Origin: Desulfotignum balticum DSM 7044
GTDB lineage: Bacteria; Desulfobacterota; Desulfobacteria; Desulfobacterales; Desulfobacteraceae
Assembly (NCBI RefSeq): GCF_000421285.1
Contig: NZ_ATWO01000002.1
Location: 1-64,000 of the forward strand
Length of the DNA: 64,000 bases
Direction of reading: 5' to 3'
Part shown: piece by piece, positions 25,805 to 33,238 of the stretch
How positions within the stretch are numbered: position 1 is the first letter of the stretch
Layout: each line of letters starts with the position of its first letter
Notes under the pieces: generated by a model
What the model was told of the DNA's origin: nothing
The model's database searches: none
The model's input: the letters and a program-made list of their open reading frames with translations, nothing else
Translations under genes and position numbers: made by a program

Positions 25805-26208
25805 CATTTGCAGCCGGCGGGTCAGGTTGTTGAATTCCTGATTCAACGACAGCCGCTGTTTTTGCATGCGCGCCAGTTCCCGGGCATCCAGACGGCCGAA
25901 AACCAGGATCCGGTTTTGTACCTGCTCAAAATAGAAATCATAGCTCTGGGGGGGGGTCCGGCTGCCGTTTTAATATTGAGAAGATGGGGGCCGTTGCGTG
26001 CCTGGACCAGGTCCGTAAGATTGAATGTGCCGGCAAAATCTACCACCCGGTCTGAAAAAGCGGTATCATTTTCCCGGCACCCGGTGAGAGACCGGACGGA
26101 TTCATTGGCTTCAAGGATACGCCCGTCACAAGACAGCACAAAAAACAGATCCTGTGATTGTCGGGTGACATAGCCGTATGCAGCCTGTTCTCGGGTCTCC
26201 CACATCAT
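25805..26208 (-). pseudogene. PAS-domain sensor fragment with C9 tract frameshift
   Basis: From ATG 26208 the minus strand encodes a PAS start (DLFFVLSCDGRILEANESVR, LTGCRENDTAF). The frame is thrown off at a run of nine C (G9 on the plus strand, 25948-25956). Ten or seven C would restore SYDFYFEQVQNRILVFGRL and a coiled-coil linker (LNQEFNNLTRRLQ), as in sensor kinases. The gene is then cut off near 25805 by the ATPase fragment, so no kinase domain remains. It starts four bases after the B12-binding gene and was evidently the third gene of that operon. The junction position is accurate to about 20 bases. Confidence 0.75.
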
Positions 26209-26212
26209 TTTT

Positions 26213-26857
26213 TTATGCTGTAATCAGTGAGGTGAGCCCGTCAAGGGATGGGACATACGTCGTTCCCGAATATTGTCTGGGGATCTCGGTGCCGCCCCAG
26301 TTGAATGCCTGCCCCCCCACCAGGATATCCAGATGCTGGAAATTTCCCCGGATGGCCGCCAACCCGGCTTTCAGTGCCGGCATGTTGAAATAAACGCTCA
26401 CAGACAATCCTACCAGATCCGGCTTTTCATCCTGGATATGGGCCAGCATGTGGTCCTCCGGGGTGTTGGCTCCTATAAACTGGCTGTCCCAGCCGTTGAG
26501 TTCAAACATATCCGCCACCATTTTGCCGCCGATCTGATGAAATTCATTGGCAGCACAGGAGATCACCATTTTTCTGGCATTGGAAAAATCAGGGGCGGCT
26601 CTGTCAAACAGCCGGGGATAGACCAGGTTCAGCAATCCTTCGGTGATGGCGGTCACCAGATGTTCCTTGGCCACGGATATTTTATTGAATTCCCATAAAC
26701 GGCCCACCTCATACAGGCTTTTTTGAAACAGGTCGGTATACAGCGCCTTTATCTCGATATTTTGGTCCAGCAGCTGCTGCACGATGCGGGCGCATTCCCG
26801 GCGGTTTCCGTCTAAGAGCCGGGTCAGGTATTCCTGGTACAGCGCTTTTGTGATCAT
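26213..26857 (-). CDS. Cobalamin-binding sensor protein (B12-binding_2 plus B12-binding)
   Basis: The 214-residue protein has the helical cap found in methionine synthase and in B12 photoreceptors (VGRLWEFNKISVAKEHLVT), then a Rossmann-type B12 domain. The His in NEFHQIGGKMVADMFELNGW would be the lower cobalt ligand, and GLSVSVYFN and ILVGGQAFNWGG are the usual later strands. There is no DNA-binding domain, so it may pass a B12 or light signal to a partner protein. It overlaps the preceding gene by four bases (ATGA) and is followed at once by a broken PAS sensor gene. A corrinoid methyltransferase partner is unlikely, because no substrate-specific methyltransferase is beside it. Confidence 0.88.
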   Translation of the reverse strand: MITKALYQEYLTRLLDGNRRECARIVQQLLDQNIEIKALYTDLFQKSLYEVGRLWEFNKISVAKEHLVTAITEGLLNLVYPRLFDRAAPDFSNARKMVISCAANEFHQIGGKMVADMFELNGWDSQFIGANTPEDHMLAHIQDEKPDLVGLSVSVYFNMPALKAGLAAIRGNFQHLDILVGGQAFNWGGTEIPRQYSGTTYVPSLDGLTSLITA

Positions 26858-27345
26858 TTCTGTGTTCCTGTCCCATGAAGGTGATCCGGGCTGTTTGAGA
26901 CAGACTCTGGCAGATCCGTGTCGGTAATGGCGGTAAACACCGGGATGTTGACAATCAGCCAGTTATAAAACGGATAAATTTGTTGCCACGCATCTTCGGA
27001 CAGCTCTTTTTGCAGCAGGTCCACCCAGATGTTGAGATTGGCGGCCCAGTATGTGGTTTGAAACCCATGGGACCGGTAGGCCCTGAATACCCAGAGCACG
27101 GTTTCCACAAACACGGCAGGCTGGTAATCGGAAAACAGGGATAACATGAACCGGGGAAAATTGCGGTTGTTATCTTCAGCCATTTTTTCATTGCCCCTGC
27201 CCACCAGTTTTGCAAGGTCCGGCCGCGCCATGAGCAGGCGGGTGCCTGTGGCGGCCATGTTTTCCCATTTGTCTGCAAACTCCCGGATGGCTGTTTCTCC
27301 CGGGGGTTCAAGTTTTTGTGCTTGGGTCAAAAGCGCGTCTTTCAT
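26854..27345 (-). CDS. Unknown protein in B12-sensor operon
   Basis: This 163-residue protein belongs to no family I recognise. It is helical and rich in aromatic residues (RFMLSLFSDYQPAVFVETVLW, split here as FMLSLFSDYQ and FVETVLWVF; also YWAANLNIWVDLL and IYPFYNWLIVNI), with no signal peptide or Cys motif; it could be a ligand-binding domain. The start at 27345 has AGAGGAGA before it. The stop overlaps the start of the B12-binding gene, so the two proteins are probably made together and may interact. Confidence 0.7.
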   Translation of the reverse strand: MKDALLTQAQKLEPPGETAIREFADKWENMAATGTRLLMARPDLAKLVGRGNEKMAEDNNRNFPRFMLSLFSDYQPAVFVETVLWVFRAYRSHGFQTTYWAANLNIWVDLLQKELSEDAWQQIYPFYNWLIVNIPVFTAITDTDLPESVSNSPDHLHGTGTQK

Positions 27346-27517
27346 GGTTTTTCTCCTCTGGGATGCGATGGGTTTACAGACAATTTTTTCTTGAATACCT
27401 CCATATACCGCCTTTTTGTCGCAGATGCAATGCGAAACCAGAACAAAGCCATTCTCAAAATTCAGCACCCCATGTCGGATGGCTTTACATTGATTTGATT
27501 TTTTTAAAACCACAAAG

Positions 27518-27562
27518 AACACGAAGCGCACGAAGGAATGGCTTCTTCGTGCGCTTCGTGGT
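27518..27562. repeat. CACGAAG hairpin element, copy 2 (short loop)
   Basis: AACACGAAGCGCACGAAG (27518-27535) pairs with 27545-27562 at 17 of 18 positions around a nine-base loop. Another related unit (ACCACAAAG) precedes the left arm at 27509. The unit sequence and spacing match the element at 19903-20034. It lies between the divergent unknown gene and crotonase gene. Confidence 0.88.
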
Positions 27563-27704
27563 AAAACAATTTGACAATCTTGAGGGCCTCAAACAGATGG
27601 CCGGTTGTATTGACATCCCATTGTGTCCGGCCCATGAAAATGGTATGTACCCGGCAGTTGCAAGGAAAACCGGACCCGTGTTTATTTCAAGGAGACAGAA
27701 AACA

Positions 27705-28526
27705 ATGCACAAAGATTCCCTGACAGCAGAACAAAGAACACAAAACAACAAACTGACAGTGGACACCCGGGGCCATGTGCTGTGCATGGGACTGAACCGA
27801 GCTGAAAAACGCAATGCCTTTGATCTGGATCTGTACCGGGAACTGAGCCGTGCCTATGGCGAGCTGCACCGCAATCCAAATCTGAGATGCGGGGTGGTGT
27901 ATGCCAAAGGGGATCATTTCACCGCCGGCCTGGATCTGCCGAAATGGGCACCCTGTTTTTCCAAAGGGCAGTTTCCTGAACTTCCTGAAGACGGGATGGA
28001 CCCTTTGGGCCTGGACCCGGTCAGACAGGTTGGCAAACCCGTGGTCATGGCGGTTCAGGGAATCTGTCTGACCATCGGTCTGGAGCTGCTGCTGGCCTGT
28101 GATATCCGGGTGGCGGCAGACACGGCCCGGTTCGGGCAGATCGAGATCAAGCGGGGCATCTACCCAGTGGGGGGTGCCACGGTCCGTCTTTTCCAGGAAG
28201 TGGGCTGGGGAAACGCCATGCGATATCTGTTGACGGGTGATGAAATCACAGCCAAAGAAGCGTTTCGCTTAGGTCTTGTCCAGGAGGTGACATCACCGGA
28301 TGCCTGCCTGGACACTGCCATTGAAATTGCTCAGACCATTTCAAAACAGGCCCCCTTAGGGGTTGCCGCTTCCCTGAAATCCAGCCGTCTGGCCCGGTCA
28401 CACGGAGACCAGGCAGCCATTGAGCGCCTGCTGCCCGACCTGATGCCGTTAATGAACTCCCGGGATGTTAAAGAGGGCCTGGCCTCTTTTATGGAACGAC
28501 GGGAAGCCCGGTTCAAAGGGGTCTGA
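27705..28526 (+). CDS. Enoyl-CoA hydratase-family protein with both catalytic Glu
   Basis: The 273-residue crotonase keeps both catalytic acids: Glu144-equivalent in TIGLELLLACD and Glu164-equivalent in FGQIEIKRGIYP. Other marks are MGLNRAEKRNAFDLDLYREL and KGDHFTAGLDLPKW. It should therefore be able to hydrate an enoyl-CoA or carry out a related reaction; the acyl chain is unknown. I chose ATG 27705 because AAGGAGA precedes it and the upstream frame is encoded by the hairpin element. It converges on an ABM-domain gene, with 21 bases between the stops. Confidence 0.87.
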   Translation: MHKDSLTAEQRTQNNKLTVDTRGHVLCMGLNRAEKRNAFDLDLYRELSRAYGELHRNPNLRCGVVYAKGDHFTAGLDLPKWAPCFSKGQFPELPEDGMDPLGLDPVRQVGKPVVMAVQGICLTIGLELLLACDIRVAADTARFGQIEIKRGIYPVGGATVRLFQEVGWGNAMRYLLTGDEITAKEAFRLGLVQEVTSPDACLDTAIEIAQTISKQAPLGVAASLKSSRLARSHGDQAAIERLLPDLMPLMNSRDVKEGLASFMERREARFKGV

Positions 28527-28547
28527 CAAAACCGGAAACACCCAGGA

Positions 28548-28874
28548 TCAGACTGCGGCTTCAAATCTTGGAATAATACCGCCCACCACCGGTTCATAGT
28601 AACGATACACGGTCTCTTCACCGATCAGTGCATTGATCTGTTTCTGGATGGATTGCCGTTGTTCACTGTTTTTCCAGTTATTCCAGGAATCCATGGAATC
28701 CCAGGTGCTGACAACCAGATATTCGCCTTCTGAATCCAGAGAAGCAAAGGATTGATCCGTGATATACCCGGGCTGGATGCTGGCCTGGGATCTCAGGCGG
28801 ACAATCAGAGGGGCCAGCTGGGATGCGATTTTTTTGTCTTCCACTTTTCTTTGGATAATAACACAGACTGACAT
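28548..28874 (-). CDS. ABM-domain (antibiotic biosynthesis monooxygenase-like) protein
   Basis: The 108-residue protein has the ferredoxin-like ABM pattern: SVCVIIQRKVEDKKI, IQPGYITDQSFASLD, EYLVVSTWDSMDSWNNW, with Trp residues in the usual place of the central strand. ABM proteins form dimers and include quinone-forming monooxygenases and heme-degrading enzymes; in an anaerobe the role is open. ATG 28874 follows AAGGAGGT at good spacing. The gene is single, convergent with the crotonase. Confidence 0.82.
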   Translation of the reverse strand: MSVCVIIQRKVEDKKIASQLAPLIVRLRSQASIQPGYITDQSFASLDSEGEYLVVSTWDSMDSWNNWKNSEQRQSIQKQINALIGEETVYRYYEPVVGGIIPRFEAAV

Positions 28875-28990
28875 CACGACCTCCTTTTTAATACGCCATG
28901 GGCGTTGTATGCAGAACGTTTTGTCCAGTAAACAAAAAATACCAGATTCAAACCATTGTGACAACTGGTTTTAAAATTCCCGGGTCCCCC

Positions 28991-29545
28991 TTACAGGATG
29001 GCATCGTTTTGATTTTTCCGCAGAGCCACTGGCTTGCCGATAATCTCGGCCCAGACCACGGCCTGCCGCAGGCTGGGCCGACGGCCATATGGGTGAAGGG
29101 TCGGCGGCGGCACCTCATCTGAAGAATGCGGGGTCTTTATTTCCCGGCCTTGAACCGGGCGTTCAGGTGCTATTTTCTGAATCGGATCCCTGGTTTGATT
29201 CCGGGTGGCGGCGCGCTTTTTTTCCGTTTCCTGTGCCGATGGCATCTGACGTTCTTCCTGAATCATCTCGTCTTCAGAAAGTTCATCCCAGAAAGTGGGG
29301 TCTGATGATTCCGGTTGCTGTTGCTGTTGCTGTCGTTGCTGTCGGGCCTGTTTTTCCAGTTCCTGCAACGATTCTTGTATCTGGTCTCTGATTTTGTGAA
29401 AAAAAGAAAACATGGCTGGCTTGGCCGTCTGTTTTTTCTTTGTCAACTTTTTTTTCTGCTGCCTGGCCTTGAGTCCCCTGACCAGGGTGGTAATAATCAG
29501 AAAGAAAAACACCAGAACCAGATTAATAAGGGTTTCCTGATCCAT
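28991..29545 (-). CDS. Small membrane-anchored protein linked to FloA module
   Basis: The 184-residue protein has one N-terminal membrane helix (INLVLVFFFLIITTLV), a Lys-rich cytoplasmic stretch, a Gln-rich coiled coil (QARQQRQQQQQQ), an acidic middle part, and a conserved-looking C-terminus (SLRQAVVWAEIIGKPVALR). I know no defined function. It follows floA on the same strand after 83 bases that include a stem-loop, which suggests a partner of the flotillin-like membrane scaffold. Confidence 0.7.
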   Translation of the reverse strand: MDQETLINLVLVFFFLIITTLVRGLKARQQKKKLTKKKQTAKPAMFSFFHKIRDQIQESLQELEKQARQQRQQQQQQPESSDPTFWDELSEDEMIQEERQMPSAQETEKKRAATRNQTRDPIQKIAPERPVQGREIKTPHSSDEVPPPTLHPYGRRPSLRQAVVWAEIIGKPVALRKNQNDAIL

Positions 29546-29565
29546 AAAAACTCCTTAGGTAAGAC

Positions 29566-29613
29566 GGCAGACTTTTCATACAGATATTTTTGTCTGTGTG
29601 AAAAGCCCGCCTT
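29566..29613 (-). other. Stem-loop between floA and the next gene
   Basis: GACTTTTCATACAGA and TCTGTGTGAAAAGCC pair imperfectly around an AT-rich loop. It sits just after the floA stop on the minus strand. No clean T-run follows, so it may protect the floA mRNA end or reduce downstream expression rather than terminate fully. Confidence 0.5.
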
Positions 29614-29628
29614 TTCTCACCTCAACGG

Positions 29629-30618
29629 TTACGTGGTTTGATCATCCTGGCCGGTACGGGTTTCTCCCTTGGAGATCTGGTCCCGCATCTTTGTGTCCGC
29701 GGCCACATTTTTCATTTTGTAATAATCCATGATGCCTAAATTGCCGCTTCTGAAGGCTTCTGCCATGGCCAGGGGCACCTGGGCTTCCGCCTCCACCACC
29801 TTGGCCTGCATCTCCTGGACCCGTGCCCGCATCTCCTGTTCCGTGGCAAATGCCATGGCCCGTTTTTCCTCTGCCTTGGCCTGGGCAATTTTCTTGTCTG
29901 CCTCGGCCCGGTCGGTTTCCAGTTCCGCGCCGATGTTTTTGCCCACATCCACATCCGCAATATCAATGGACAGAATTTCATAGGCAGTACCGGCATCCAG
30001 GCCTTTTTTAAGGACTGTCTTGGAAATCATATCCGGGTTTTCCAGCACCCGTTTGTGGGTCTCCGCAGACCCGATGGTGGTGACGATGCCTTCTCCCACC
30101 CGTGCCAGGATGGTTTCAGCACCGGCCCCGCCCACCAGGCGGTCAATATTGGCCCGGACAGTGACCCTTGAAATCGCCTTCAGCTGGATGCCGTCCTTGG
30201 CCATGGCTGCAACCAGCGGGGTTTCAATGACCTTGGGATTCACGGACATCTGCACCGCTTCCAGCACATCTCTGCCGGCCAGATCAATGGCGGCAGCCCG
30301 GTTAAAGGTCAGTTCAATATTGGCCTTGTCTGCGGCAATCAGGGCCTGGATCACCCGGGACACATTTCCGCCGGCCAGATAATGGGATTCCAGGCTGTCC
30401 GTGGGAATCTCCATGCCGGCTTTCACCGCCATGATCTTGGACTCCACAATCAGTTTGGGGGGTACTTTCCGAAACCGCATGAAAATAATATTGACCAGCC
30501 CGACCTTTGCCCCGGACACCAATGCCTGCAGCCACAAGGCTATATAGGCAAAAATAAAATAAAACAGGGCCACGCCGATAACACCGGCAATAATTAACAG
30601 GATATACATAAAATCCAT
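29629..30618 (-). CDS. floA: Flotillin-like protein FloA
   Basis: FloA forms membrane-associated assemblies that organise functional microdomains. The 329-residue protein has an N-terminal membrane hairpin ([21 protein letters not shown], shown as [15 protein letters not shown]), a PHB/SPFH-like core ([39 protein letters not shown]) and a long Ala/Glu-rich coiled coil ([20 protein letters not shown]) for oligomerisation. The length is typical of FloA. It lies directly downstream of two NfeD-family genes, its usual partners: 12 bases separate it from the small NfeD gene. Confidence 0.94.
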   Translation of the reverse strand: MDFMYILLIIAGVIGVALFYFIFAYIALWLQALVSGAKVGLVNIIFMRFRKVPPKLIVESKIMAVKAGMEIPTDSLESHYLAGGNVSRVIQALIAADKANIELTFNRAAAIDLAGRDVLEAVQMSVNPKVIETPLVAAMAKDGIQLKAISRVTVRANIDRLVGGAGAETILARVGEGIVTTIGSAETHKRVLENPDMISKTVLKKGLDAGTAYEILSIDIADVDVGKNIGAELETDRAEADKKIAQAKAEEKRAMAFATEQEMRARVQEMQAKVVEAEAQVPLAMAEAFRSGNLGIMDYYKMKNVAADTKMRDQISKGETRTGQDDQTT

Positions 30619-30630
30619 GTCTGCTTCTCC

Positions 30631-31107
30631 TTATTCGATTTTGTCAACCACGATTCTGTTTCCAGACACCAGGGTCACCACAACCGGTGTACCGGCATCC
30701 ACATATTCTCCGTCGGTTACCGCATCCAGGCGCTTTTTCTCTATCATGACCGTGCCTGAAGGCCGTAAATCCGTTATTGCTTCACCTTTTTTTCCCTTCC
30801 ACGACACCAGATCCGGGGCCTGGGAAGACACCCCCTCCCTGCTGGACAATTTTTTATGCAAAGACAAAGAAGAGGCCCCCAGGGCTTTGAATCCCAGAAC
30901 CAGAACAACCGGTATCATTAAAATATCCACGCCCAGAAACACCATGCCCGCGCTAAAGGAAATGGTGGTAAACACAAGATATAGGGAATAAAACAATATT
31001 CCAGCCGCTGTTACGGCCAGTATCCCCAGGGAAGGGACAAAGATCTCCACCACAATGACCACCAGCCCGAGCAACTGCAGTAATACAGGAAATAGATAGG
31101 ATGTCAT
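30631..31107 (-). CDS. Short NfeD-family membrane protein
   Basis: The 158-residue protein has three or four hydrophobic helices in the first 75 residues (LLQLLGLVVIVVEIFVP, GILAVTAAGILFYSLYLVF, GVDILMIPVVLVLGF) and a C-terminal OB-fold domain (GKKGEAITDLRPSGTVMIE, GTPVVVTLVSGNRIVVDKI). This is the short NfeD form without a protease domain. It overlaps the long NfeD gene by four bases and precedes floA, the standard order. Such proteins are thought to stabilise or anchor flotillin assemblies. Confidence 0.9.
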   Translation of the reverse strand: MTSYLFPVLLQLLGLVVIVVEIFVPSLGILAVTAAGILFYSLYLVFTTISFSAGMVFLGVDILMIPVVLVLGFKALGASSLSLHKKLSSREGVSSQAPDLVSWKGKKGEAITDLRPSGTVMIEKKRLDAVTDGEYVDAGTPVVVTLVSGNRIVVDKIE

Positions 31108-32624
31108 GATTCAGCCTTTCTGGATGAAGGGGTATTTGTATCTGCCGCTTTCACCACCACGTGGTTCTGTTCCAGCGCATCCACGGTCACAGGGCTGCCT
31201 GGATCAATAAATTCGCCCCGGGTGATGGCATCAATTTTCCGGGGTCCGATCCTGACTTTTCCCGAAGGCCGCAATGCAGTGACGGCCATGCCTGACTGCC
31301 CCACAGCCACGAACCCGGCCTCATCCGATCCCACCAGGGCTTCGCCAAGGGTGGCTTCCAGATACGGGCCTTTTATCAGCTTAGACACCCCGGGCAGTAC
31401 AAACCGGAGCATGACCAGAGAAAATACCAGGGCCCCGGCAAAAGCGCCCACAACCATGGCCAGATTCCGGATCAAAAGACGGCTTTCCCAGGGCATTTTG
31501 GGGTCCGGCACCACAAATCCCTGAAAGGAAAGCACCAGGCCGGCTCCCAGCACCAGGATCCCGGCAATGCCTGCCACACCGAACCCGGGCAGCACCAGGA
31601 TTTCCACGGCCATGAGCAGGGTGCCGATGAGCAGCAGCAGCAGTTCCGTGTAATCGGCCAGTCCCACCAGGTACTGGTTCAAAAATACCAGCCCCAGACA
31701 GACAATGCCGATGACCCCGAATATCCCGAATCCCGGCGCCTTTATTTCTGTATACAGGGCACCGATCCCCACCAGCATGAGGATGGGCAGCAGCGGCTGG
31801 AGAACCCGCACCAGGCTTTCAGACCAGGACTCTGTCATGTATTTCAGGGTATAATTTTCATGCCCCAGATGTGCCAGTGCCTGGTCCAGGTCAGTGACAC
31901 TGGCTCTGGAAAATCCCAGGTTCCGGGCTTCCACATCATCCATGGTCAAAAGTTCTCCCTCGGCCACCACCGTGCTCTTTTTTGTGATGCGCTCTTTTTC
32001 CTGTTCAGTCAGGTCATTGAACCTGATTTTGTCCATATACACGGTTTCGCCATCCAGAGTGACTTCATAGACCTCCATGCTTTTGGTAACCATGGATTCC
32101 GCCAGCACCTCGGGATAGTTATTTTTTTTGGCCAGGGTCCGGAACTGTGCCCGGAGCACGGTCTGGGTTTTTTCCCCCATCTCTTTCTGGCCTTCACTGG
32201 TCTGGATGATGGGGGCACAGTCCCCGATCAGGGTATTTTCTTTCATCACCAGCACATTACCGGCCAGGGCAATGAGGGCACCGGCAGAGATGGCCCGTTT
32301 TTCCACAAAAGAGATGGACTGTCCCATGGGAATGGATAACAGGGTCTCCACGATTTCCAGGGCCGCGTCCACCCGGCCCCCGAAGGAATCCAGCCTGAAC
32401 ACCATCAGGGCCTCCGGATCGGCAGAAAGAATCTCATCCACACTTCTTTTGATAAATGCTGCCATCCCCGGTTCCACCGTACCGGTCACAGGAATGACAT
32501 GAATGGTTTTACCTGCGGATGCTGCGGGAATTGGGTTCAAAAAAAAGAAAAGGGTTGCCAGAAGCAGAAGCAGATCAATCTTTTTTCGGCCGGTATTAAA
32601 ACGAGGGCACACATATTTTCCCAT
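31104..32624 (-). CDS. Long NfeD-family protein with ClpP-like serine protease domain
   Basis: From ATG 32624 the protein has 506 residues: a signal or membrane helix (LLLLLATLFFFLNPIPAASA), a periplasmic ClpP-like domain (VFRLDSFGGRVDAALEIVET, nucleophile Ser in KRAISAGALIALAG), four to five membrane helices (about residues 235-370) and a C-terminal OB-fold NfeD domain (GQSGMAVTALRPSGKVRIG). Members of this group cut stomatin or flotillin-type partners. I preferred 32624 over an upstream in-frame start because the signal sequence then lies at the N-terminus and AGAGGAC precedes it. The three genes form an operon with floA. Confidence 0.9.
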   Translation of the reverse strand: MGKYVCPRFNTGRKKIDLLLLLATLFFFLNPIPAASAGKTIHVIPVTGTVEPGMAAFIKRSVDEILSADPEALMVFRLDSFGGRVDAALEIVETLLSIPMGQSISFVEKRAISAGALIALAGNVLVMKENTLIGDCAPIIQTSEGQKEMGEKTQTVLRAQFRTLAKKNNYPEVLAESMVTKSMEVYEVTLDGETVYMDKIRFNDLTEQEKERITKKSTVVAEGELLTMDDVEARNLGFSRASVTDLDQALAHLGHENYTLKYMTESWSESLVRVLQPLLPILMLVGIGALYTEIKAPGFGIFGVIGIVCLGLVFLNQYLVGLADYTELLLLLIGTLLMAVEILVLPGFGVAGIAGILVLGAGLVLSFQGFVVPDPKMPWESRLLIRNLAMVVGAFAGALVFSLVMLRFVLPGVSKLIKGPYLEATLGEALVGSDEAGFVAVGQSGMAVTALRPSGKVRIGPRKIDAITRGEFIDPGSPVTVDALEQNHVVVKAADTNTPSSRKAES

Positions 32625-32799
32625 GAATCGTTGTCCTCTGTGATGTCGTCTCCGGTTTTGCCGGATCAGTAAATCTGTGATTGCCAAATCCGTGTTTTTT
32701 TTTTATAAATCAAGCTTGCCCGAGAGATCAGTTTTTTGGTTAATTGTAATTATAAATTTTATCACATTCTTTGTCATAAAAATATAAGGAAACCACCCC

Positions 32800-33174
32800 A
32801 TGGCTTCAACAGATGATAAAAAAATAAATTCCATTCTTTCTGAAGTGCATAAAACCCGGAAGGAGCGGGAGAAAACCTACCGGGAAAAAGCCCTTAAACT
32901 GTTTCCCTGGATCTGCGGCCATTGCGGACGTGAGTTTGAAGGCAAACGTCTGCGGGAATTAACGGTCCACCACAAGGACCACAACCATGACAACAATCCG
33001 CCGGACGGCAGCAACTGGGAATTGCTGTGTATTTACTGCCATGATAATGTGCACTCCCGGGATCAGGTGGCAGATGCCTATTCAGAAGGGCCGGATGACC
33101 GTTCTTCGGGAAAAGGGGGAACCGCCAATCCCTTTGCCGGACTGGGAGATTTACTGAAAGGCAAACTGGATTGA
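32800..33174 (+). CDS. yajD: YajD-family HNH nuclease
   Basis: The 124-residue protein has a zinc-bound HNH pattern: WICGHCGREF, LTVHHKDHNHDNNPPDGSNW and LLCIYCHDNVH, giving two CxxC pairs and the HH, N, H catalytic set. It matches the small YajD proteins of proteobacteria, whose natural role is unclear. A Gly/Ser-rich tail follows the domain. A ribosome-binding sequence (AAGGAA) lies 10 bases before the ATG. The gene stands alone between divergent nfeD and downstream amino-acid genes. Confidence 0.88.
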   Translation: MASTDDKKINSILSEVHKTRKEREKTYREKALKLFPWICGHCGREFEGKRLRELTVHHKDHNHDNNPPDGSNWELLCIYCHDNVHSRDQVADAYSEGPDDRSSGKGGTANPFAGLGDLLKGKLD

Positions 33175-33238
33175 AACATCCGGTTTAAAATAATGTCGAG
33201 AAACCAAATACAACCCATGCATTGAATCAGGAGGAAAC

